Shown piece after piece: positions 6,277-14,335 of a stretch of 35,515 nt of DNA. The first letter of the stretch is position 1, and every line of letters begins with the position of its first letter. The notes beneath the pieces were generated by a model, which was given only the letters and a program-made list of their open reading frames with translations, did not search any database and was not told the origin of the DNA. The translations under genes and the position numbers were made by a program. Where the stretch lies: IMG/VR virus record IMGVR_UViG_3300046517_001915, positions 1 to 35,515 of that record; one strand, written 5' to 3'. Source of the stretch: a virus.

Positions 6277-6911
6277 CTCCGCATCCCTCCCAGTAGTTCC
6301 TGCATTCCGCCCGTCATGATAGATCCAATCGGGGCAATGACACCGCCAGCGGGCGGCGTCCACGTAATGATCAGTTGCGGTGACTGAAGGCCGCCGGAAC
6401 TGTTCGGATCACCCAGTTGGATAAAGCCGCTGCCGTCGTGTTGTAGGCCGAGGTTGACGATGTCGCCGACCTGCAAACCGCTGTAAGTGTTCACGAGCGC
6501 CTGAATGATCGTGTGGATATCCAGGCTCTGCGTATCCGACGGGCCGTAGTTGTAGGCCGGCGGAATGCCGCCCCAGTCGGAGGCGGCGGTCAATACCGAA
6601 CCGAAACTGGCGCCGACCGGCCGATGCCCGGAACCCCAGGTCGTGTTGCCGGTGGGGTTGGCCGCTTCACACGCCACCCGCATCTTTGCCACAGCCGTAC
6701 CGGTGCCGGTCAGGTACGGGCGGAAATACGCCGCCGTGACGGTGGAACCCGCGGGAACGTCCACACCAATGTCGAAGCTGATGGCGTTGGAGGTAGCGAC
6801 CCCAATGCTGGCGCCTGACGACAAAAAGAAATTGCCGTTGCCGCCATGCCAGGAACCGTCGTCATAACCGACCCGGGTGCCGTCCGTCTGCGTGCTGGTT
6901 TGGGTGGTCAT
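6273..6911 (-). CDS. Tail-associated beta-rich structural protein, 212 aa
   Basis: The sequence is Gly/Ser/Thr-rich with alternating hydrophobic residues, typical of a beta-sandwich: FDIGVDVPAGSTVTAAYFRPYLTG, a middle with HRPVGASFG, and a strand-rich end (GFIQLGDPNSSGGLQSPQLIITW). The layout resembles DNRLRE-like or carbohydrate-binding domains of virion proteins. It sits between the propeller-like gene and another adhesin-like gene with 4-base overlaps on both sides. The family assignment is tentative and no catalytic residues are evident. Confidence 0.6.
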   Translation of the reverse strand: MTTQTSTQTDGTRVGYDDGSWHGGNGNFFLSSGASIGVATSNAISFDIGVDVPAGSTVTAAYFRPYLTGTGTAVAKMRVACEAANPTGNTTWGSGHRPVGASFGSVLTAASDWGGIPPAYNYGPSDTQSLDIHTIIQALVNTYSGLQVGDIVNLGLQHDGSGFIQLGDPNSSGGLQSPQLIITWTPPAGGVIAPIGSIMTGGMQELLGGMRS

Positions 6912-8041
6912 GCGTGCCTGTAGAGATAGCAGTTGGCGTTCGAACGGGTGTTCTGGCTGAAGTACGCGATGACCCCATTGAGCATCGCTCCGTGGGCGGG
7001 AATGGCAACGCTACAGACCGAATCAGGCCCGAGTGGTCCACTGGAAGGTGTTGAGACAGCGCCCGGTACCGGGCGCGCCAGCGTCAGATCGGTGAACGTG
7101 CCCGATCCCGTGGGGTTCAGTTTGTACAAACTGCGCTGCCCACCCGGCCCACCCCAGAAAACGAATTCACCACTCACCGGATCACAGACCAGATTGGCGC
7201 ATTGAATACCGAATCTAATGGGACTATCTGGGACAAGCCGCGTCGCCGTTTTATTCTGGTCGAGGCGCCAGATCCAGTTCTGCGTCAATGTCCCAGTAGC
7301 ACTGTTACCGCCGCCATAAATGATGCAGTTGAATTGCTTACTGTAGGCGGCCAGTGTGTGGTAGACATCTTGCGTCGGCTGTGTCGATGGAACAGTGATC
7401 AATTCCCAGCTGTTTGCGAGCGGATCATAGAGTGCGACATTGCCCAAGTTGATCTCAAAGATCACCAGACAGCCGGCCGCGCCTTTACCTGCCAGAGCGA
7501 CGGACCCGGTATTGCTGCCCGGCCACCATTCGTTGGCAACAAAGATCTGCTGCGAGATGAGCGGACTTGGCGTGACGGGCGCCCATACCCCACCAAAGGT
7601 TTGTCGGTAGAGATTTTCCGGCCCGGTACCACCGCCGTTCGCGCGGAAGTAATGATCCCCCGTATCGGGGCGTACGGTGTTGCCGTCATGGGGATGGGAC
7701 ACACCGTTGCTGCTATTGATCAGCCCCGACAGGAACCAGTTCCAGGTGTTGTCGGATTCGGTGTAGACGAAATACGGGCAGTTCGTCGGGATCGGTAGTC
7801 CGTGGTCGGTGCCGATAAACACGATGCGGTTGTGAATCGGGTCCCACGCGAATGAGTTGCCGTAGGGGAAGTTGCTTCCCCCTACACCGGGAACCGTTGC
7901 ATCCGAGGTCAGATACTGCAGGTTGTTCATGGGGAAAGCTTTCCATTCCCCGGGGACCATCGTGTTGGCGGCGTTCGCGAGCGCACTTCCAGACGGAGAG
8001 TTGATCACTCCGGAGAACGGTGTGGAGAGTCTAACGCTCAT
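6908..8041 (-). CDS. Kelch/beta-propeller-like virion protein, 377 aa
   Basis: Several repeated blades are visible. They take the form of a hydrophobic strand, a Trp or Tyr and a Gly pair: FAWDPIHNRIVFIGTDHG, YDPLANSWELI, YSKQFNCIIYGGGN, CDPVSGEFVFWGGPGG. The pattern 'D...n.....GG' is typical of kelch-like or galactose-oxidase-like beta-propellers. In a phage tail such propellers usually bind glycans or act as adhesins. No signal peptide is seen. It lies directly downstream of the tailspike and is probably co-assembled with it. Its role is inferred from fold and position. Confidence 0.65.
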   Translation of the reverse strand: MSVRLSTPFSGVINSPSGSALANAANTMVPGEWKAFPMNNLQYLTSDATVPGVGGSNFPYGNSFAWDPIHNRIVFIGTDHGLPIPTNCPYFVYTESDNTWNWFLSGLINSSNGVSHPHDGNTVRPDTGDHYFRANGGGTGPENLYRQTFGGVWAPVTPSPLISQQIFVANEWWPGSNTGSVALAGKGAAGCLVIFEINLGNVALYDPLANSWELITVPSTQPTQDVYHTLAAYSKQFNCIIYGGGNSATGTLTQNWIWRLDQNKTATRLVPDSPIRFGIQCANLVCDPVSGEFVFWGGPGGQRSLYKLNPTGSGTFTDLTLARPVPGAVSTPSSGPLGPDSVCSVAIPAHGAMLNGVIAYFSQNTRSNANCYLYRHA

Positions 8042-10896
8042 CGCTCGACCGCGCCGATCGCGGTGGGCACCACGCGCGTCGTCCCGTAGAAGTCAGTCGT
8101 TGGGGTGATCAGTGCATCGCCGCCCGCGTTGTCTGCCGGACTGCCCGCTTGCAGATGGAAGTCTGCAGCCCCGGCGTTGACGAACAGTGGATCCAAGTTG
8201 ATTGGACTGACGATGGTCGGTGTCCCGCTGATGGTATGAATCCCTGCGAAGTTGCCAGTGGTGACAGGTTTCTTCACAAGCAGGTTGGTGATCCAATGAT
8301 GGTCGATCACATGTCCCGAGTATGCGCCATTGCCGCCGGTATTGTTGCCGTGTGTGATGTTGTTGATCACTTGCACGTTGTCTGCCAACGGCACGTTCGC
8401 CGTTGTGAAACCGTTAGACAGTAGGTTGTAGTCGTAGATCAGGATGCCGGCATCGCGGCAGCCATAGACGGTGTTGTAATCGATGAACACATCGTTGATC
8501 TGTCCGCCCTTCCGGCCGTTGGGGGCAGTGGCCGAATCCGCAATGCGCGCCTCAGCCGTCATGAAAATCCCGTGCGCCTGGATCCCGTAGATGATGTTGT
8601 CGTAGGCGTGGATATTTCTCAGGAACCCCGGCAGCGTGTAGCCGTTGTTGATGTTGGAGCGGCCTGCCTCGAGATACAGGCCCGAGCGTTGGATGTTGTA
8701 GATGATGTTGTTGTAGACCCAACCGTTCTCTACGGCTTCCTTACAGTCGATTCCCTCTCCACCGGTCGTCCCGCCGACGTAATCGCTGAAACTGTTGAGA
8801 GAATTCCCAACGATGTTGTCGTGGATGCGGAAGTTGTAGACGCCATTGGCGATCGTGAGGTGTTCGTTGAACCCGCCCGCCCCCCAGAAGGTGTTGCAGG
8901 CGCGCTCGATGATGTTGTGGTGAATGAACAGATTCTGGATCCCGCGCCAGTTGGAAGCCGCCGGATCGGTGCCGAACGCGGTCCCCCACGCGGCGATCCC
9001 CGAGGATCCGGTATCGCGCGCCCAGCAGTTTTTGATCTCGACCACACTGATACCAGGGCCGAGCACATAGATGCCAGCCCCGACGGCGAAGGTCACCTTG
9101 AAGCCGTCGACCACGACACCGGAGGCAGTGATCAGAATTCCGTTCTGGCGGGTCTGCTGACACAGGATCGTAACCGGGAAGTTGCCACCACCCGACCCGG
9201 CCGCGCGCAGCGTGATCGCTTTATTGACGGTGGCGAGTTCTGGGTAGCTGCCGGGTTGTACCAAGACCGTCTGACCCGCCACCGCCGCATTGATGCCCGC
9301 CTGAATGGTCTGAAACGGCGCCGCGGCTGTGCCATTTCCCCCGGGAGAGCTCGCGGCATTGACGTTGATCGTCGGCGCGCCCGGACAGGCGATGAAGGAT
9401 TTGGAAAAGAGCAATTGTGCGTAGCGGGTCCAGAACTGGGTGCCGGTGTCAAAGCCACCCGTGCCGATGTAGCAGTTGTTGTAGGCAGTCAAAAGCAGTG
9501 CATTCCAACCGGGCAGATAGTTGGCAGAGCCATCGACGCTATAGGCGGCGTCGTACATGACATCCCACAGTTTGACGTAACTCGTCTGCCCAGCATGCGC
9601 GGCCCATACCTCAAGGTGCGTGCTGGCGCTGCCGGCGACTCCAGGCGTGATGTGGTAGAGCAAGGTATCCCAGGTGCCGTCGGTCGCGTAGTTCCAGCAC
9701 CCCCCAACGATCCCGTTGTAGGCATCGCAGACTTGTGCCGTCCAGTCATGACCCACCTGAATGGCGGTACCGCCGCCAATCCCCTCGAACGTGAACCCGC
9801 CGTTGCGGGAATACATCATGTGGTAGTTCGGCTGGCCCGGACCCGTCAGTTGGTTGTGTTGGGTGTAACACTGATAGGTGACAAGTTCTTGATTGGGGTT
9901 ACTGCTCGCGGTGACGTTGAACCAAACGAGTTTCCCCCCCGGCGCATTGGTCGGGCCGAAAGAATTCCCGTTGCCGATGGTGGTCCGGCGCGGATCCATC
10001 ATGACGCGGACCTGCAACCAGAAATCGGTGCCATCGAAGCGGGAATCGGGAGTCGGTCCATACCAACCGGGTTTGCTGCCGGAAGCCCAGGTATTGGTTT
10101 GGCTACCTTGCTGGGTCGGGGAAAAGACCTGCGGCGTCAGCGAACCTTGGGCCGCTGCGTCATCGACACCTTTGCCATTCGAGGCACCCGTCATCGGTGA
10201 GAAGGGCCGCCACCATTGGCCGATTTCGACGCGGTTCGGCGCGACCCCCACGGGATGGGTGATCTGCAGATAGCCGCCGCCATCGAGCCCGCCGGTAGGC
10301 ACTCTGACCACGTTCGGGAACCCCGTGATCGCGACATCGCCAGCCCCGGTCGGATCATTGCCGCCGCCGTAACCCCCCGTCCATTGGAACTGTTTGACCT
10401 CAGCATCCGATTCGAAGTTGTGATACCAGACCAGTCCCGGGTTGGTGATGCGCGCCTGGAATTCCGACACCAAGGCGGATGTCAGGGTCGTCAGTAGTGA
10501 AACGACAACGTTCGAGAAACTGCCCGTGCCGATCCCGTTGTAGTGCAGGTGTGCCTCGGTCGGATTACTGACCAGGGTAATCCCCGTGGTGCCGGTGTTG
10601 AGGCTGCCACTGAACAAGGTGAGCGACGTGAACGATTCGTTGGCGGGAATCGGCAACTGCGACATCAGATCGAAATCGGCCGCCACCCCTTGCGTGAACT
10701 GGACATTGGCAAGCGGAAAGGGTCCGATCGAGGTTTGCAGTTGGGCCGCCATCGTCTGCGGCAACTGACTGGAAACGATCTGTCCGCCGAACACCGTATT
10801 GAAGACGTTGGTGGCGGTCATGACCGCCGTCTGCGCGGCCTGCATGGCGGCAATGACCGCTCGAGAGAGGGCTTGGCTGCGCAGTTTGATCGACAT
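8038..10896 (-). CDS. Tailspike with lectin-like and right-handed beta-helix domains
   Basis: This 952-aa protein starts with two 25-residue repeats (VIAAMQAAQ at 14-22, IVSSQLPQ at 39-47) shared with the gene at 4910-5473. About residues 150-500 form a Gly/Trp-rich lectin- or lyase-like region (WYHNFESDAE, FWLQVRVMMDPRRT). From about residue 505 a pectate-lyase-like beta-helix begins with AAAPFQTIQAGINAAVAGQTV and LVQPGSYPE, followed by many 'NIIYNIQ..GLYL' turns rich in Asn. It ends with DPLFVNAGAADFHLQAGSPADNAG, a classic end cap of secreted beta-helix proteins. Such proteins bind and often depolymerise host surface polysaccharide. The substrate cannot be deduced. Confidence 0.8.
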   Translation of the reverse strand: MSIKLRSQALSRAVIAAMQAAQTAVMTATNVFNTVFGGQIVSSQLPQTMAAQLQTSIGPFPLANVQFTQGVAADFDLMSQLPIPANESFTSLTLFSGSLNTGTTGITLVSNPTEAHLHYNGIGTGSFSNVVVSLLTTLTSALVSEFQARITNPGLVWYHNFESDAEVKQFQWTGGYGGGNDPTGAGDVAITGFPNVVRVPTGGLDGGGYLQITHPVGVAPNRVEIGQWWRPFSPMTGASNGKGVDDAAAQGSLTPQVFSPTQQGSQTNTWASGSKPGWYGPTPDSRFDGTDFWLQVRVMMDPRRTTIGNGNSFGPTNAPGGKLVWFNVTASSNPNQELVTYQCYTQHNQLTGPGQPNYHMMYSRNGGFTFEGIGGGTAIQVGHDWTAQVCDAYNGIVGGCWNYATDGTWDTLLYHITPGVAGSASTHLEVWAAHAGQTSYVKLWDVMYDAAYSVDGSANYLPGWNALLLTAYNNCYIGTGGFDTGTQFWTRYAQLLFSKSFIACPGAPTINVNAASSPGGNGTAAAPFQTIQAGINAAVAGQTVLVQPGSYPELATVNKAITLRAAGSGGGNFPVTILCQQTRQNGILITASGVVVDGFKVTFAVGAGIYVLGPGISVVEIKNCWARDTGSSGIAAWGTAFGTDPAASNWRGIQNLFIHHNIIERACNTFWGAGGFNEHLTIANGVYNFRIHDNIVGNSLNSFSDYVGGTTGGEGIDCKEAVENGWVYNNIIYNIQRSGLYLEAGRSNINNGYTLPGFLRNIHAYDNIIYGIQAHGIFMTAEARIADSATAPNGRKGGQINDVFIDYNTVYGCRDAGILIYDYNLLSNGFTTANVPLADNVQVINNITHGNNTGGNGAYSGHVIDHHWITNLLVKKPVTTGNFAGIHTISGTPTIVSPINLDPLFVNAGAADFHLQAGSPADNAGGDALITPTTDFYGTTRVVPTAIGAVER

Positions 10897-11319
10897 CTAA
10901 ACGACCGTCAGTAGATCGACTTCGAGCCAGGATCCGTTCACCGGCACGAAATCTGTGGGCACACCCGTCACATAGATGTCGGCGAAATGAATCACCCGCG
11001 CGCCAAAGATCAACGCAACCCCTCGTACTGCCGCCGACCACGCGCCGGTAGCTTGCCAATAGGGTCGCCGGAAGCCGGTATTGGGATTGACGATCGAGTG
11101 CAGGTAGGTGACGTCGCCACTGATCGATGTCCACGATCCATTCAAGAGGATCGGTGCGTAACCGTTGGCGACGGTGGGTTGCACCAAGTTGATGACGAGC
11201 GTGCTCAGGCCCAGGGAATCCCGCGCATTCGTATAAGCGACCAGCGAATACTGTGCGTGGTTCTTGTACGCACTCTCGCCGATCTCATCCAGCCCGCCGT
11301 TCGGCGTGCCGACGATCAC
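10897..11319 (-). CDS. Virion-associated hypothetical protein, 140 aa
   Basis: The GTG start at 11319 follows the previous gene within 3 bases; the ribosome site is weak. The sequence is beta-rich (YSLVAYTNARD, STLVINLVQPTVANGYAPILLNG, GVALIFGARVIHFADIYV). The alternating pattern and lack of charged catalytic motifs suggest a structural or tail-associated role, consistent with its neighbours. No family recognised by name. Confidence 0.65.
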   Translation of the reverse strand: MIVGTPNGGLDEIGESAYKNHAQYSLVAYTNARDSLGLSTLVINLVQPTVANGYAPILLNGSWTSISGDVTYLHSIVNPNTGFRRPYWQATGAWSAAVRGVALIFGARVIHFADIYVTGVPTDFVPVNGSWLEVDLLTVV

Positions 11320-11321
11320 GG

Positions 11322-11738
11322 CTAGTTACCGTGGGTGATCGTGGCCGCCGTCAGGGTCAACGTGCCGGTGGCGATCAGGTTCGTGTCACTGATCTGCAAA
11401 TCACCCGTGGCCGCGGCAATGGTCGACACCGACATGTCGGTGACAAACGTCGTGCCGTCCGATTGGGTCAAGCGTGCCCATGCGGCGAGTCCTGAGACAC
11501 CCACCGTGATCCCGGCTGGGAGTGTCGGCAGCAAGGGACCGCCCGTGCCTTGTACGGCCGCGGGCGCAAACGGCGTGCCCATGATGATGGTCGCGAGCAG
11601 CACCGAGGCGCCGATTGAACCACCCGCCGCACCGGGACGGGAACCCGAATAAATCAGCAGTTTGGCGGCATTACCCGCCCGGGTCGTGATGGCGTCGAGT
11701 TGGTTAGCTTTGAGTTGTGGCGCGTAACCGAGTGACAT
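11322..11738 (-). CDS. Phage structural protein, 138 aa
   Basis: It begins MSLGYAPQLKANQLDAI, then LLIYSGSRPG, and continues with an Ala/Thr-rich beta segment ending in LTLTAATITHGN. This pattern (an N-terminal 'n.rldait..ag.aa.lriYsG.rP' block) is common in small phage proteins within tail or head modules. A good GGGGGAAAGGA ribosome site precedes ATG 11738. It overlaps the previous gene by 35 bases. The exact role in the virion is unknown. Confidence 0.72.
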   Translation of the reverse strand: MSLGYAPQLKANQLDAITTRAGNAAKLLIYSGSRPGAAGGSIGASVLLATIIMGTPFAPAAVQGTGGPLLPTLPAGITVGVSGLAAWARLTQSDGTTFVTDMSVSTIAAATGDLQISDTNLIATGTLTLTAATITHGN

Positions 11739-11910
11739 TCCTTTCCCCCTCGATGAATTGAACGTACGCCGCGCCGATCAACGGACTGATGCACACACAG
11801 AACCGCTCGAACTGTTCTTCTGTCAGTTCTTGCTTGGCGACGGCCAAGATGTTCGGCGGGGGCGTGTAATCCGATGCGACCGCAGGGATATAAAAAACAT
11901 TTTCAGACAT
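11704..11910 (-). CDS. Small hypothetical protein, 68 aa
   Basis: The open frame extends upstream to 11964, but the start is more likely ATG 11910 (MSENVFYIPAV), preceded by AGAGGTC. The sequence has a helix (LAVAKQELTEEQFERFC) and two cysteines (CVC). It overlaps the following gene by 35 bases. Nothing identifies the function. The 81 bases upstream (11911-11991) hold no gene and only a weak hairpin. Confidence 0.6.
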   Translation of the reverse strand: MSENVFYIPAVASDYTPPPNILAVAKQELTEEQFERFCVCISPLIGAAYVQFIEGERNVTRLRATTQS

Positions 11911-11991
11911 GACCGACCTCTGTTTTGCAATCAAAACCCACGCCAACGTCGACCTTGACCTCAACCGTCATGCCCCCCGTTGGCGAGGGGG

Positions 11992-12288
11992 TCACTTTAC
12001 CGTGACTGTGACTCCGGGTTGGTCGGGCTTCGGCGGTACGCCGGCACCCGACAATGTGACGACAACCGGATCGCTTTTGGCACCTTCGCCCACGGCATTC
12101 ACCAGTGAAATTGTGACCGAGTAATCACGCGCTTCTGTAATCTCGTTGGAGTCGAAGGTGGTATCGGTCGGCAGTGCCTGACCGATCAGCACGTCCGATT
12201 CGTAAATGTTCCAACCGGTGGCATTGAGCGGCTGACCGTTGACGTCGTTGGGTGGCAGCGGCGGGAAGGTGACGGTAAGGACGTTCAT
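11992..12288 (-). CDS. Fibronectin type III / Ig-like domain protein, 98 aa
   Basis: The whole protein looks like one fibronectin type III domain: VTFPPLPPNDVNGQPL at the start, ATGWNIYES (the Trp of strand C region), a middle strand ending in 'ARDYSVTISLVNAVGEGAKSD', which is the typical Y.v.v..vna.GeG..S sequence, and PVVVTLSG. Phage Ig-like/FN3 domains are usually displayed on virions and are thought to bind surfaces. It sits just downstream of the tail fibre. Fold assignment is good; role is inferred. Confidence 0.72.
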   Translation of the reverse strand: MNVLTVTFPPLPPNDVNGQPLNATGWNIYESDVLIGQALPTDTTFDSNEITEARDYSVTISLVNAVGEGAKSDPVVVTLSGAGVPPKPDQPGVTVTVK

Positions 12289-12325
12289 GCGTGACCCCTA
12301 GTCGGTGGGTGGGACAATATCAGTA

Positions 12326-14332
12326 TTACTTGCGGGCGAACAGGCGGCAGCGCCATAACGATTCGGTGATCTGCGCCGGTGCTCCGCCGAGCTTCGGCGC
12401 GATGAAGGGCGCCGTGCCACTCGAGGCGAACCAGATGTTGGTCGCATCCGCCCCGATCTGATAGCCGGTGAACGAACCGCCCACCGCTGTGACTCTCGGC
12501 AATGAAATGAACTGTCCCGGCGTATGTCCGTACTGCGTTGCGAAGTTGACCAGATACGCATCGATCTGTGACGGGACTGCGCCCAATCCATGCGGCACGG
12601 AAAAGGCGGCGGTCAATACCGTATCAGCGGCCGTGAATCCCGCCAGACGCGAGTCGACGTAATCCTTGCGTGCGAGGTGATTGGCAGCCGTCGGAACGGC
12701 GGCACCGGCCGTCACTTGTCCCGATGCCGATAGGTTCACACCGGTCCCGCCACCGAATATCGCGGTGGTCGGCGTCAGTTGAAAGAATGTGCCGTTGGAC
12801 AGTTGAACCGTGAAGTTGGAATTGACCCGATCGATCGCAACGAAGAAGTCTTGGGGGCCGACAAATCCCACCCGCGCCAACTGCACGGCATCGGCGGACA
12901 GGAACGTCAGTGAGGCGTGTGGTGATAAGGTCGCTGCGATATCCAGCCCCACCAGTGTGGCGCCATTGACGGTGGCACCCAGGCGCCGGTTGCCCGCGTA
13001 GTGGACCCACGATTCGCCATCCGGCGTGCCGGTGACGACGATCTGCGCGCCGGTCGAACCCGTCACCAGAATCGATACGGGCGCGCCTTGCCGGACGGCG
13101 GCCAACTGCAGATCATTCGCCATCTGCAGGTAGGCTTGTTGCACGCCATCTGATGACAAGAGGTTGATCAGCAACTGCTGTGTCGAATTGGAGTTCGGGT
13201 TGTTGCCCCACAGGTCGACGCCATTGGTCGACGTGGACAAGCGATCACGACTGCCGCGCAGCAACCGAATACCGTTGGCCGAGGAGATGATCACCGGCTC
13301 GTTGGCGAGTCCATTGAACCGCTCGATGAAGATCTCGGCGCCTTGGTCGTGGAACCGGTCGCTGATGCTGTTGTCGAGTTCCTGAATCGCCGATTGCACG
13401 TTCGAGGAAACGAGTGTGCCGGCGGGTGCGAACGACACCGCAGCCGCGGCAATGTTCTGCTGTTGGGCGTTGTGGACGTAATACCAACCCGCAACACCGG
13501 TCGATGAATACACCATGTAATCGTTGATTACGACGGGCACGGTATGCGGCGTCGTGTTCACTGACTCCAGCAGCGTCATGTTGCCGTTGGCATCGAAGAT
13601 GTACATGTCGCCTTGGGTGCCGGAACCGGGCGGCGTCGCCCCGTTGGTCGGCGGTCCCCACGTACCTTTCAGCGTCACGCCCAACGCTTGCTGTAAGGCG
13701 GGGGGAATCTTTCCCGTGGCGTCGAGTTTGACCAGACCCAACGGGACGTTGGTGCGCGGCGACAACAGGATGTCTTGCGCCAGGGTCGGTTGCGACACGG
13801 TGAAAGCGTTGGTGTCCCCAGAGGAAATTCCGGTGGATTTCGGCACCAAGAGCAGGTCCGCCGCGCGCCAGCCCGCATCAGTTTCGGCAATGGCGGCTTG
13901 CACATTGGTCGACAACACACTCCCCGTCGGAGCGAACGGAACGGTGGCCGCCGTCTGATCCGGCGGGAACACGATCGCCGGCGGGTTCTCTATTTCGTGC
14001 TGCAACTCCTGCGCGATCATGAACACACGATCAAAGTCCGATTCGACCTGCTTGGCCTTGTAGGGACCATAGGCCGTGTAGATCGTACTTTGGGTCAGCG
14101 GGGTCGAGCGGATGATGTCGATCGTGACCCCGCCGGCCGGCGGGGTCGAGAACACCACAAAGGCACCGGGAACCAGAATGCTGCCAGTGATCTGATAGCC
14201 GACTGTCTGCAGGACATCGTTCAGGTAGACCTTGATCGCATTGTTGTCGACCGCTTCGAATGGAATCGAGAACGAGGCGCTCGTGCCGTTGCCGATGTAC
14301 GAGGCGGCGGCGGAGGTAGTTGCGACTGTCAT
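12326..14332 (-). CDS. Tail fibre protein with T7 gp17-like N-terminal domain
   Basis: Residues 1-120 match the T7-type tail fibre attachment domain: SYIGNGTSASFSIPFEAVDNN, VYLNDVLQTVGYQI, IDIIRSTPLTQ, then a conserved helix (ESDFDRVFMIAQELQHEI). This domain anchors the fibre to the tail in T7 relatives. Two shaft modules follow at about 131-152 and 299-320, both of the form V.FAP.G...S.NVQ.AI.E.D. The distal part is variable and ends in a beta-rich tip. Length is 668 aa. The gene directly precedes the FN3 protein and follows the large internal virion protein gene. Confidence 0.85.
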   Translation of the reverse strand: MTVATTSAAASYIGNGTSASFSIPFEAVDNNAIKVYLNDVLQTVGYQITGSILVPGAFVVFSTPPAGGVTIDIIRSTPLTQSTIYTAYGPYKAKQVESDFDRVFMIAQELQHEIENPPAIVFPPDQTAATVPFAPTGSVLSTNVQAAIAETDAGWRAADLLLVPKSTGISSGDTNAFTVSQPTLAQDILLSPRTNVPLGLVKLDATGKIPPALQQALGVTLKGTWGPPTNGATPPGSGTQGDMYIFDANGNMTLLESVNTTPHTVPVVINDYMVYSSTGVAGWYYVHNAQQQNIAAAAVSFAPAGTLVSSNVQSAIQELDNSISDRFHDQGAEIFIERFNGLANEPVIISSANGIRLLRGSRDRLSTSTNGVDLWGNNPNSNSTQQLLINLLSSDGVQQAYLQMANDLQLAAVRQGAPVSILVTGSTGAQIVVTGTPDGESWVHYAGNRRLGATVNGATLVGLDIAATLSPHASLTFLSADAVQLARVGFVGPQDFFVAIDRVNSNFTVQLSNGTFFQLTPTTAIFGGGTGVNLSASGQVTAGAAVPTAANHLARKDYVDSRLAGFTAADTVLTAAFSVPHGLGAVPSQIDAYLVNFATQYGHTPGQFISLPRVTAVGGSFTGYQIGADATNIWFASSGTAPFIAPKLGGAPAQITESLWRCRLFARK

Positions 14333-14335
14333 GGT

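Noticed and set aside
8572-10200. 542-codon open frame on the + strand opposite the tailspike
   Set aside because: It is antisense to a well-supported beta-helix gene. Its protein is rich in Asp/Arg/Val without any domain, as expected from the complement of a high-GC gene.
11973-11991. CCCCC...GGGGG hairpin as a terminator downstream of the FN3-like gene
   Set aside because: The stem is only 5 bp with a 9-base loop and no T-run follows on either strand.
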